A stretch of 64,000 bases of DNA from Chitinophagaceae bacterium (lineage in GTDB: Bacteria; Bacteroidota; Bacteroidia; Chitinophagales; Chitinophagaceae): positions 62,001-126,000 of the forward strand of contig JADBXR010000002.1 in the NCBI GenBank assembly GCA_020403425.1. The letters run 5' to 3'. The translations under genes and the position numbers were made by a program. The notes below the pieces were generated by a model. The model made no database searches and was not told where the DNA came from. It saw only the letters and a program-made list of their open reading frames with translations. Shown piece by piece: positions 17,992 through 25,776 of the stretch; the first letter of the stretch is position 1, and every line of letters begins with the position of its first letter.

Positions 17992-18501
17992 ATGAAAAAA
18001 AAGAACTGGTTGGGCTTACTGGTGATGGTGTTTGCAATGATCACCGGTTGCAGCGTGCGGTATTCGTTCAGGGATGCGGTGATACCGGCGGATGTGAAAA
18101 CAGTGAAGGTGGGGTTCGTAGAGAACCGGGCCTCGTATGTGAACCCGCAGTTAAGCCAGAAATTCTTCGACAAGATACAGCAGAAGATCATTGGCGGTAC
18201 CAAACTTACCCGCACCAACGATGACAATGCCGACTATGTGATCAGCAGTACCATAACCCGGTACGATGCCACCCAAACTGTTGGTGTGAGTGCCCAACAA
18301 GCCACTACCAACCGTTTGACCGTTAGTTTACACGTGATACTGAAAAAGAACAAGAGCAACGAAACAGAGGAGTTTGATGTTAGCCGCAGCTTCGATTATT
18401 CGGCCAGCCTCTCGCTGCAGCAGGCAGAGGCCCAGTTGCTGGATGAAGTGGTCAGGACCTTATCGGACGATATTTTTAACCGTATCTTCTCTAACTGGTA
18501 A
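17992..18501 (+). CDS. lptE: LptE-like LPS-assembly lipoprotein
   Basis: A lipoprotein of about 169 residues from ATG 17992 (MKKKNWLGLL). The lipobox MITGC is followed by SVRYSFRDAVIPADVKTVKVGFVEN-type sequence (first part quoted) characteristic of the Bacteroidota LptE family, which plugs the LptD channel at the outer membrane. The open frame starts earlier at 17968, but that would put eight extra residues before the signal peptide. Followed by the TPR-like gene after 21 bp. Confidence 0.85.
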   Translation: MKKKNWLGLLVMVFAMITGCSVRYSFRDAVIPADVKTVKVGFVENRASYVNPQLSQKFFDKIQQKIIGGTKLTRTNDDNADYVISSTITRYDATQTVGVSAQQATTNRLTVSLHVILKKNKSNETEEFDVSRSFDYSASLSLQQAEAQLLDEVVRTLSDDIFNRIFSNW

Positions 18502-18522
18502 TCAAATCCTACTTTTATCTAC

Positions 18523-19386
18523 ATGAACCTGACGCAGGAAAAAGTATTGTTTCATCTTACCGGCAAACTATCGCTTGCCCAGGTAACACCTGAATTCTGG
18601 CAAAAGCTGTCTGCAGAAGCCCCATATTTTGCACCAGCGCATTTTTTCGCCAGTACCGCATCGGGCAATACCGATAAGACTCCGGTTGCAAAGACCAATC
18701 TTTATTTCACCAACCCTCTCTGGTTGCAATACCAGATGGCAGGGATACAGGACGGAAATGCAACCATACAGGAGAAACCAGCAAAAGCAGCTGCAATGGT
18801 GATCCCTTCAGTGGAGAATGTGCGGGAAATGATGCGGCAGATAGATGTGACCATGGATACAGAACCGGAGACCGAGCCTGCTCCCGACGATTATCTGGAA
18901 GAGGACGGAAATGAGGAAGTTACCACAGAGACCGAGAGTAAGATCGCGGGCATACTTTCTAACCAGTTGGCCGATTTTAAGAAACCGGTAGAACCCGATG
19001 CTGTGCTGGATATTGACGCCGAAAAGAAAAAACTGCACACCATCGATTATTTTGCCTCGCAGGGCATAAAAGTGGACCTTTCTGCTATCCCACAGGATAA
19101 ACTGACCGCACATTTACGCAAATTCACCGACTGGCTCAAACAGATCAAACAGGCACAAGGCACCCCAAATGACCTTGGTACTACCCTGGAAATGGAGAAA
19201 GCAGTGGCTGAAACCGCCAAAAACTCCAATGAGACCCGGGAAGTGCTGACCGAAACCATGGCCGATGTACTGGAGAAACAGGGGCAGGTGGAAAAAGCCA
19301 TCCAGCTCTACATTAAATTAAGTTTCATAAATCCTGAAAAATCCAGTTATTTTGCTGCCAAAATAGAACAATTAAAAGGTATATAA
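18523..19386 (+). CDS. Conserved hypothetical protein with C-terminal TPR-like helices
   Basis: A 287-residue cytoplasmic protein without signal peptide. The middle (about 100-160) is acidic and low complexity; the C-terminus (VLEKQGQVEKAIQLYIKLSF, then INPEKSSYFAAKIEQLK) has the spacing of a tetratricopeptide helix pair. I do not know its function. It ends one base before the secG ATG and follows lptE, a position shared by similar genes in other Bacteroidota (from general knowledge, not tested here). Confidence 0.7.
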   Translation: MNLTQEKVLFHLTGKLSLAQVTPEFWQKLSAEAPYFAPAHFFASTASGNTDKTPVAKTNLYFTNPLWLQYQMAGIQDGNATIQEKPAKAAAMVIPSVENVREMMRQIDVTMDTEPETEPAPDDYLEEDGNEEVTTETESKIAGILSNQLADFKKPVEPDAVLDIDAEKKKLHTIDYFASQGIKVDLSAIPQDKLTAHLRKFTDWLKQIKQAQGTPNDLGTTLEMEKAVAETAKNSNETREVLTETMADVLEKQGQVEKAIQLYIKLSFINPEKSSYFAAKIEQLKGI

Positions 19387-19387
19387 T

Positions 19388-19738
19388 ATGACTATTGTGT
19401 TTTTGATCCTGATCGTGATCGCTGCCGTTGCTCTGGGTTTTATCGTTCTGGTACAGAACCCGAAAGGTGGTGGCTTATCCGGTAATGTTGGCGGTTTCAG
19501 CAACCAGCTGATGGGTGTGAAGCAAACCACCGATGTACTGGAAAAAGGTACCTGGTTATTTTCAGGCATCATCGCAGTGCTGGCCATCTTCTCTACCCTC
19601 TTCCTGAAAGGCGGTGGTTCTGATGGTGCTGACAGCTCCATCCTGCAGAAAGTGAACACCAACCAGACCGCTCCGGCTCCTGCCCCTGCTGCTGTTCCGG
19701 CCAATACCGCTACTGCAACAGATTCTGTTAAGAAATAA
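19388..19738 (+). CDS. secG: Preprotein translocase subunit SecG
   Basis: A 116-residue membrane protein with two transmembrane segments (about 3-22 and 55-73) joined by the family loop VLVQNPKGGGLSGNVGG, and an Ala/Pro-rich C-terminal tail. SecG joins SecYE and helps SecA-driven export. The last gene of the miaB-secG cluster, followed by a strong terminator. Confidence 0.92.
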   Translation: MTIVFLILIVIAAVALGFIVLVQNPKGGGLSGNVGGFSNQLMGVKQTTDVLEKGTWLFSGIIAVLAIFSTLFLKGGGSDGADSSILQKVNTNQTAPAPAPAAVPANTATATDSVKK

Positions 19739-19759
19739 TTCACTGACGATATTTTACCA

Positions 19760-19788
19760 CCCTGTCTGCACCTCAGACAGGGTTTTTT
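19760..19788 (+). terminator. Intrinsic terminator after secG
   Basis: Perfect 9-bp stem CCCTGTCTG/CAGACAGGG (19760-19768, 19774-19782) with a 5-nt loop, followed directly by six T. Confidence 0.9.
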
Positions 19789-19803
19789 ATTTAATTTGAA
19801 TAC

Positions 19804-20850
19804 ATGTCAAGAGTTGTCTCCGCCCTAATGCTGGTACTGGTCATCGCCGGCGCTGTAACTGCCTGGCTGGTGCTGGGCTCCGGAACAGGCTTTTCTGAGA
19901 AGAGCCGTTATTTCATCGTGCCAGAAGGCAAGACCGACCCAACCGCCGTACTGGAAGCCATGGAACAGGAGCAGATCCTGTCGCACCCTGCCGTATTCAA
20001 ACTGCTGGCATCACGTACGGATGTCTGGAACAAACTCAAACCCGGCAAATACGAAGTAAAAAAGGGCATGAGCAGCTGGAAGATTGCCCGTATGCTGCGC
20101 AACGGCCGTTTGGCGGAACTGAAACTGGTGATCAATAAGATCCGCACCAAGGAGGACCTGGCCCACCTGATCAGCAAGAATTTTGCGCCCGACTCCGTAT
20201 CCGTGATGCGTTACCTGAACAGCAACGACTCATTGAAAAAATTCGGGGTGGATACCAGCAAACTCTTCACACTGATCATACCGGACACCTACAGTTTTTA
20301 CTGGAATACCTCTATCACCCGCATCCTGCGCCGGCTGGCGGATGAACAGAAGGGCTTCTGGGCCAAGAATGATCGGCTGGCCAAGGCTGGAAGAATGAAT
20401 TTCACACCTGAGCAGGTGTATATACTGGCATCGATCGTGGAGGAAGAGACCAATTATGAGAGCGATAAATATAAGATCGCCAGCGTATACATCAACCGGT
20501 TGAAAAAACAGATGCCGCTGCAGGCATGCCCCACCATCAAGTATGCGATGAAGGATTTTACGCTCACCCGTATCTACGAAAAATACCTGTTCAACCCCTC
20601 CCCTTATAACACCTATCGCGTAAAAGGACTTCCACCCGGCCCTATCTGTACGCCATCGCCCAAAACCATTGATATTGTTCTGAATGCACCCAATTCAGAC
20701 TACCTCTATTTTGTGGCAAAAAGCGATTTCAGCGGTTACCATCATTTCAGCAGCAACTACGCTGAACACGACCGTTATGCCAAAGAATACCAGAAAGCAT
20801 TGGATGCCTATATGGCCCGTAAACAGGAAAAAGAAGCCAAGAAACCTTGA
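19804..20850 (+). CDS. mltG: Endolytic peptidoglycan transglycosylase MltG
   Basis: A 348-residue membrane-anchored protein: N-terminal transmembrane helix (5-25), a LysM-like region (35-105) and the YceG/MltG catalytic domain. The catalytic Glu is Glu213 in ASIVEEETNY, followed by the conserved RLKKQMPLQACPTIKYA region. MltG cuts nascent glycan strands during elongation. Its stop overlaps the TTG start of the next gene by four bases. Confidence 0.92.
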   Translation: MSRVVSALMLVLVIAGAVTAWLVLGSGTGFSEKSRYFIVPEGKTDPTAVLEAMEQEQILSHPAVFKLLASRTDVWNKLKPGKYEVKKGMSSWKIARMLRNGRLAELKLVINKIRTKEDLAHLISKNFAPDSVSVMRYLNSNDSLKKFGVDTSKLFTLIIPDTYSFYWNTSITRILRRLADEQKGFWAKNDRLAKAGRMNFTPEQVYILASIVEEETNYESDKYKIASVYINRLKKQMPLQACPTIKYAMKDFTLTRIYEKYLFNPSPYNTYRVKGLPPGPICTPSPKTIDIVLNAPNSDYLYFVAKSDFSGYHHFSSNYAEHDRYAKEYQKALDAYMARKQEKEAKKP

Positions 20851-21821
20851 CCAGATTAGAACGGATCATATTACGCTGGCCCCCGGTGGCTTTCCTGCTG
20901 AAGAAAAGCAAGACCTGGGTCATTCCCGGTTTTCAGGGTTTACCGGTGTATGATGTGGTGGATTTTTTTCTGAAACAGGTAAAACGGGTGGGACTGGATG
21001 AGCGTGCCGCCGCCATTTCCTTTAACCTCATCATGGCCCTACCTGCCGCGATCCTGTCGCTGTTCTCGCTGATACCACTGGTTCCCAGGTCAGACAATGT
21101 GCGAAGGGAGATCATGGGACTGTTCAAGGATATCACGCCCAATTCCAGCACCTATCATTTCATCACCAATACACTGAACGACCTGCTGGAGGACCAGCAT
21201 ATCGGTATCTTCTCTTTCGGTTTTCTTTTATTGCTGTTCTACTCTTCCAATGCCATGATCGGCATCATCCGAACATTCGATAAATCCATACAGGAAAAAA
21301 AGACCGTCTTCCTTCACCAGCGTTGGAGGGCCATCCGTTTAACGTTCATTTTACTGGTACTGATACTGGTATCGGCCATGGCACTGTTCCTGGGCAAACA
21401 ACAGCTCAGTTATGTGCTGAACCATGTATTCAACATGCGAAGGGCCGAAAGGCTGTCGTGGTGGAACGGCGTACGCTGGGGCATCATTGTTTGCCTGCTG
21501 TTCTATGGCATCGCGTTCATTTACAAATTTGCACCCAATATCAAGAAACGCTGGAAGATCGTATCGCCCGGATCGCTACTGGCCACGGCGCTTACCCTGG
21601 TGACCACTTTATTGTTCTCCTACTGGGTCAACAATTTCGCCAGTTACAACAAGATCTACGGCTCTATCGGTACCGTGCTGATCATCATGGTACTGGTCTA
21701 TATCAACTCCCTGATCCTACTGATCGGGTTCGAGCTGAATGTCAGTATCACCTACCTCACCAAAGCGGCAGAAGAGAGAAAAAAAGCGGAGCAGGATAAG
21801 AAGAAACAGGCGGCCCCCTAA
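20847..21821 (+). CDS. YihY/BrkB family integral membrane protein
   Basis: A 324-residue protein with about six membrane spans. Family signatures are the N-terminal RVGLDERAAAISFNLIMALPA, the NDLLEDQHIGIFS segment, and SPGSLLATALTLVTTLLFSYWVNNF (first part quoted) near residue 240. Once annotated as RNase BN, which is wrong; real function is unknown. Starts at TTG 20847 within a TTGA overlap with mltG. The C-terminus is a charged Lys/Glu tail. Confidence 0.85.
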   Translation: MTRLERIILRWPPVAFLLKKSKTWVIPGFQGLPVYDVVDFFLKQVKRVGLDERAAAISFNLIMALPAAILSLFSLIPLVPRSDNVRREIMGLFKDITPNSSTYHFITNTLNDLLEDQHIGIFSFGFLLLLFYSSNAMIGIIRTFDKSIQEKKTVFLHQRWRAIRLTFILLVLILVSAMALFLGKQQLSYVLNHVFNMRRAERLSWWNGVRWGIIVCLLFYGIAFIYKFAPNIKKRWKIVSPGSLLATALTLVTTLLFSYWVNNFASYNKIYGSIGTVLIIMVLVYINSLILLIGFELNVSITYLTKAAEERKKAEQDKKKQAAP

Positions 21822-21903
21822 AACAAGTCACCTGAAAACTTAGGCCGATTTATGGATTCTATGCCGGCCGGCATCTCATTATAGCATAACCAAAACCTGC
21901 TAT

Positions 21904-22107
21904 ATGAATATCCATCCATTCATTCGCACAGTAGTTATCATTGGCATCATTTTCCTAATTACGTATGCTTTTGCAGATGGTGTGCATTACGGCAGCAGCT
22001 GGGGCGTGGTAATGGCCTTGGGGAGTATGGTCAGTTTCGCCTATTCGCTGCACCTGATACAGAAGCTGCAGCGCATTCAGCGTGAGGAAGAGGCAGAACA
22101 GTACTGA
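21904..22107 (+). CDS. Small membrane protein, 67 residues
   Basis: Two hydrophobic segments (about 8-26 and 32-50) followed by a charged C-terminal helix LQKLQRIQREEEAEQ-like tail. No family recognised. It stands alone, 82 bp after the YihY gene, and precedes a long non-coding interval. Confidence 0.55.
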   Translation: MNIHPFIRTVVIIGIIFLITYAFADGVHYGSSWGVVMALGSMVSFAYSLHLIQKLQRIQREEEAEQY

Positions 22108-22193
22108 TATCCCGCACCAGTTGTAACAATTCCTTTCGCCCGGTTTATTCCTCAAAAACCATCCGCACCCTGTAAGGCGAGGCAAGGAGGATG

Positions 22194-22292
22194 TTATAGC
22201 TAACTTATAGCTAAGTTATAGCGAACTTATAGTTAAGTTATACCTATGCCTGTCCGGGTACTATCCGGTTATACTTCGGTGCTGGTCCGGTA
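22194..22292. repeat. Array with strict 11-bp periodicity (two sub-arrays)
   Basis: Units begin at 22194, 22205, 22216, 22227 and 22238 with the consensus TTATAGCTAAC/G (last unit TTATACC). The periodicity then continues with a different core: TCCGG, TCCGG, TTCGG and TCCGG at 22253, 22264, 22275 and 22286, again exactly 11 bp apart. The whole run is about 99 bp. Period 11 is not a codon multiple and no ORF spans it, so it is non-coding; about one helical turn per unit suggests protein binding or curvature. Confidence 0.8.
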
Positions 22293-22358
22293 GAGACCCA
22301 GCCGCTAACGGGGTCCTATGGTATGGCTAATGTCGGGGTAAGTAGTGAATTGGTAATT

Positions 22359-22475
22359 TATCTTTCGCACAGTAGTAGCCGTCTGACCAACAAATACGCT
22401 ATTGAATGAACAAGCGTCAAACAAATCAATGCAGGGTCAGAAATACTGTTTGATGGACGATCTGCTGTTGGTCAG
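22359..22475 (+). other. Long-range inverted repeat with upstream promoter-like word; possible small RNA
   Basis: CTGACCAACA (22383-22392) and TGTTGGTCAG (22466-22475) form a perfect 10-bp inverted repeat enclosing 73 bases. TATCTTTC at 22359-22366 resembles a -7 element. The rest of the 22108-22503 interval, apart from the 11-bp array, holds nothing I can name. Confidence 0.3.
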
Positions 22476-22503
22476 GCGAACAACAACAGCAGGTAGTTGC
22501 GCC

Positions 22504-22986
22504 TTATTGCACCAGCTGTGCCAATTCCTGTAACAGCCTGGGTTCCGGCAATTGCTGGTTAAAGAACCGGCGGTAGCCTGTCCGGTTGTTCACCATCAGT
22601 GTTACCGGTATGGTACCCTCCCACTGTTTGTCTATTTTGGGGCAATAGGATGCCGCATCGGTTTCATTCAGCCAAACGATCTGCGAGCGGTAGCCGTTTT
22701 TCCTGGCAAAACTGCTGATACCTGCAGGGTACTCATCCGGAAAATCCAGACTCACGAGCAGCAGTTTTATTTTTTTGTCCGCAAAAGCAGCAACCTGTTT
22801 TTCGAACCAGGGGATCTCCCGTACACAGGGACCACACCAGGTGGCCCAGAAATTCACCACCAGGGGTACCGAACTGGTATCGATCATTTTCTGAAGCTGA
22901 TCCATCTTCAGCTTCCTGATGGATTGTGCCGATACAAGCTGGCATGATAGCAGGAGGATCATCGTGGCGAACAATATCTTTTTCAT
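22504..22986 (-). CDS. Exported thioredoxin-fold protein (TlpA/ResA-like)
   Basis: A 160-residue periplasmic thiol-disulfide oxidoreductase. Signal peptide MKKILFATMILLLSCQLVSA, then a thioredoxin fold with the redox motif WCGPC at Trp50-Cys54 and a cis-Pro region GTIPVTLM. Probably reduces disulfides in exported proteins. Its start lies ten bases beyond the trmH stop; both genes run on the minus strand. Confidence 0.87.
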   Translation of the reverse strand: MKKILFATMILLLSCQLVSAQSIRKLKMDQLQKMIDTSSVPLVVNFWATWCGPCVREIPWFEKQVAAFADKKIKLLLVSLDFPDEYPAGISSFARKNGYRSQIVWLNETDAASYCPKIDKQWEGTIPVTLMVNNRTGYRRFFNQQLPEPRLLQELAQLVQ

Positions 22987-22995
22987 ATGCCTGTT

Positions 22996-23607
22996 TTATT
23001 GATCGGTTTCCAGGAAACCCCAATCCTTCATCAAGGATTCCCTTCTTGTGTTGGATAAAGATGGCTGGTCATAATGACCCGCTACGGTCTTCTGGCGGAA
23101 TGCTTCGTAAATACTCACTGCGCAGGCAACAGAAATGTTCAGGCTCTGTATGATGCCCACCTGGGGGATGATGAAATTACCATCGGCCATGGCCCTGATC
23201 TCCTCACTCACCCCATCGTGTTCATTACCGAATACCAGGGCGGTAGGTTTGGTAAAATCGATCTCATACAGTCCCACCGAATCCGTGGCCAGGTGTGTGG
23301 TCAGTATCTGATTGTAGTATTTACGCAATTCGGCAAAACATTCAACCGCATCGGTATGCTGGTGTATGGTCAACCATTTGGCAGCACTGCTGCTGCTCTT
23401 GGCACCGAATTTCTTGTGCGGCCTGATCCGGGTGGTGAGCACATAGATATCCTGTATCCCTACTGCCTCACAGGTTCGCATAACAGCCGATATGTTATGG
23501 GGATCATTTACATTCTCCATTACCACGGTCAGATCAGCCTGACGTTTGCTGAGTACCTGTAACAGTTTGGCGCTTCTCTCCGGTGTCATAAGCATTCGAT
23601 AAGGCAA
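22996..23607 (-). CDS. trmH: SpoU-family tRNA/rRNA 2'-O-methyltransferase (TrmH-like)
   Basis: A 203-residue SPOUT methyltransferase. Motif 1 is ENVNDPHNISAVMRTCEAVG (residues 31-50), motif 2 ALVFGNEHDGVSEE and motif 3 IPQVGIIQSLNISVACAV, which form the trefoil-knot SAM site. The closest named relative is TrmH (Gm18 of tRNA), which is the likely role. The start could be the ATG at residue 1 or the internal one giving MTPERSAKL. Confidence 0.85.
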   Translation of the reverse strand: MPYRMLMTPERSAKLLQVLSKRQADLTVVMENVNDPHNISAVMRTCEAVGIQDIYVLTTRIRPHKKFGAKSSSSAAKWLTIHQHTDAVECFAELRKYYNQILTTHLATDSVGLYEIDFTKPTALVFGNEHDGVSEEIRAMADGNFIIPQVGIIQSLNISVACAVSIYEAFRQKTVAGHYDQPSLSNTRRESLMKDWGFLETDQ

Positions 23608-23637
23608 CGAAATTCGCTAAGAGCTACCAGAAAACAA

Positions 23638-23666
23638 AAAAGCATGAAACCGGATTTCATGCTTTT
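23638..23666 (-). terminator. Intrinsic terminator for the Arg/Asp-rich exported protein gene
   Basis: Perfect 12-bp stem AAAAGCATGAAA/TTTCATGCTTTT (23638-23649, 23655-23666), 5-nt loop, with a T-rich run on the minus strand (complement of 23631-23641). Confidence 0.85.
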
Positions 23667-23679
23667 GTCAAAAAAGATA

Positions 23680-24240
23680 TCAGTCTCTGCCATGGCGGCC
23701 TCGGTCATGACCATTGCCCCATCCTTTGCCTCTGCCTCGTTCAAAACGGTCGTCATCATCACGGTCGCCTCTGCGGTCATCGTCACGGTCGCGGTAATAC
23801 CCCCTGCTGCCGCTGTTATAACGGTCTATCTCATAACGGTTGCGCGGATAGACCGGCTGCGGCGTATAGATCACCTGACGGCGGTAGTTGTTATAGTAAT
23901 TGCTGTACCGGTTCCTGTACACATCGCAATGCAGGTATGGCCGGGGTTCATTGATCACCACTTTGTAACCGCGATACAGGTCGTAACTGCGATACATATA
24001 GGGCAATTCAGCTGCAAACACCCAATTACCCCCATTGAAGTAGATGAACTGACCCCGCGGAATATCATAATAGGTATCGATCTCAGGCAGATAGTAATAA
24101 TCACCGGCATAGCCACCGGGTAATCCCCAGGCAGGTCTGGCTCCGATATTGACATTGAGGTTGACACGTACCTGTGCTTCTGTTTGTTCTGCTGCAAGAA
24201 AGGCACCAACGATCAGGGATGTGAGTAGTAACTTTTTCAT
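23680..24240 (-). CDS. Exported Tyr-rich protein with Arg/Asp-rich C-terminal tail
   Basis: A 186-residue protein with signal peptide MKKLLLTSLIVGAFLAAEQTEA. The core (25-140) is rich in Tyr and Gly; the tail from about 145 on is almost wholly Arg, Asp and Gly in alternating charge (for example RDRDDDRRGDRDDDDR). I do not recognise a family with a known function. The mixed-charge tail suggests an extended, possibly surface- or RNA/polyanion-interacting segment (inference). It has its own terminator. Confidence 0.7.
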   Translation of the reverse strand: MKKLLLTSLIVGAFLAAEQTEAQVRVNLNVNIGARPAWGLPGGYAGDYYYLPEIDTYYDIPRGQFIYFNGGNWVFAAELPYMYRSYDLYRGYKVVINEPRPYLHCDVYRNRYSNYYNNYRRQVIYTPQPVYPRNRYEIDRYNSGSRGYYRDRDDDRRGDRDDDDRFERGRGKGWGNGHDRGRHGRD

Positions 24241-24344
24241 GGTACTAAGTTTTATACCCTGTATAAGCCAAAGCCAATGCCAGAAACAGATGAGATTGTT
24301 AGAATTCTGTTAAGGTACAATGACCACTCCTGCAGGTATCGGAC

Positions 24345-25370
24345 TCACAACAAAGTAATTCCCATACCGGGCTGGTTGCTGATGGTGACTTTACCGAAAT
24401 CGAACTGGATCCCGCTGGCGGCATCTTCAGACAACAGCAGTGGGCCATCCATATCCACATGATCGATCTGTGGCAGGAAATGGGCGATGGCCGCAGAGCC
24501 AATGGTGCATTCGTTCATACTGCCCATCATCACTTTCAGGTTCAGCTCCCTCGCTTTCCGTATCATGCGCAAGGCAGGTGTGATACCGCTGCACTTGGTG
24601 AGTTTGATATTGATGCCATGAAAATGTCCGTGACATTTTTCCACGTCCTGCTCAAATACACAGCTTTCATCAGCATACAGAGGCAGTGGTGATTTTTCAA
24701 AAAGGACCTTCATACCGTCCCAGTCATTCTTGGCCAACGGCTGTTCAATGAATTCAACACCAAGCCTGGCCAGCTGTGGAATTTTTTCCAGTGCTTCGTC
24801 CACCGTCCAGCCAGCGTTGGCATCGATACGGAACGCAGCATCGGTATGTTTGCGTAACGCTTCTATGATCTGGATATCTTCTGTTGTTCCCAGTTTGATC
24901 TTGTAAACCGGCCAGGGTTTGGCCTACATTTTGGCTACCATCTGATCAATGGTATCGATGCCAATGGTATAATCGGTCACAGGTGTGTTCTCCCAGCGTG
25001 TGTTCCATAGTTCGTAAAGGGGTTTCCCCTTCATTTTCCCATACAGGTCCCAACCGGCCATATCCAGTGCACATACCAGGAAAGGGTCATCCGGGAACAA
25101 ATGGTGCAGGTAGTGCCAGTAACGTTCCGGCTCGGTAAAAGCGAATTTCTCCACCAGAGCTCTCTTCGATTCCAGGTCGGCGATCATTTTCTCTACCGTA
25201 ACATCATAATACACAATTGCAGGAGCTTCTCCCACACCCACAAACGGCCCTAATGCAAGCGCAACTACCAGCGCGGGCTGATGTGTTTTGGTACGTCCAT
25301 TCGAAATGGTAAAAGGATATTGAAAAGGTAGGTTTTGCTGGCGATAACTAAGTTTCATATATCTCTCCAT
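24345..25370 (-). pseudogene. Dipeptide (L-Ala-D/L-Glu) epimerase, interrupted by one in-frame TAG
   Basis: An enolase-superfamily muconate-lactonizing-type enzyme read in a single frame from ATG 25370 or 25358 to TGA 24345, broken only by TAG at 24926-24924 (QMVAKM-stop-AKPWPVYKIKLG). Every catalytic landmark is intact: the KxK pair (YKIKLG) after the stop, metal ligands in RIDANAGW, FIEQPL and YADESC, and the second Lys in INIKLTKCSG. The stop lies 2 residues before the conserved PWPVYKIKLG, where a Gln or Lys codon (CAG/AAG) is expected. Either a very young pseudogene, a sequencing/consensus error, or readthrough. A perfect -7 element lies upstream. Confidence 0.85.
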
Positions 25371-25394
25371 TACCTTCTGTGGTATTGGAAGATG

Positions 25395-25402
25395 CAAATA
25401 TA
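25395..25402 (-). promoter_or_regulatory. Bacteroidota -7 element (TATATTTG) for the epimerase gene
   Basis: Perfect consensus on the minus strand, 24 bases before ATG 25370. It shows the long upstream extension of the reading frame is not translated. Confidence 0.6.
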
Positions 25403-25403
25403 C

Positions 25404-25770
25404 CGAAAGAACGGATGAACAGACGAACAGATGAACAAGGAATGATGAGCAAGGAATGATGAACAAGGAATGATGAACAAGGAATGATGAACATTGAATG
25501 CAAACCCCAATCAGACAATCCGACAATGCGCTAATACCAGAATTGAACAGATGAACAGACGAACAAGGAATGATGAGCAAGGAATGATGAACATTGAATG
25601 CAAACCCCCAATCAGCTAATGCGCCAATGCGCTGATGCGACAATCGAACAGATGAACAGATGAGCAAGGAACCGAAGAACAAAGGAATACCGAATGGATG
25701 ACTGGCACCAGTTTATATCGTTCCGATCATCTGTTCCTTGCTCATCTGTTCATCTGTTCGTCTGTTCCCC
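25404..25770. repeat. Degenerate 7-8-bp tandem repeats with a 27-bp inverted repeat
   Basis: The whole 370-bp gap between malQ and the epimerase promoter is repetitive: words such as GAACAGAT, GAACAAGG, AATGATGA (25404-25500), CAATCAGA/CAATCCGA/CAATGCGC (25505-25535) and a second round of both (25548-25650). Positions 25646-25672 and 25733-25759 are perfect 27-bp inverted copies built from the same words, with a 60-nt loop. Spacing is irregular and there are no conserved unique spacers, so it is not CRISPR. Confidence 0.8.
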
Positions 25771-25776
25771 CACTCC

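Noticed and set aside
25404..25770. CRISPR-like or coding reading of the repeat-rich gap
   Set aside because: Unit length drifts, spacers are absent, and the long open frame into this region (to 25682) is a repeat translation upstream of a clear promoter for the epimerase.
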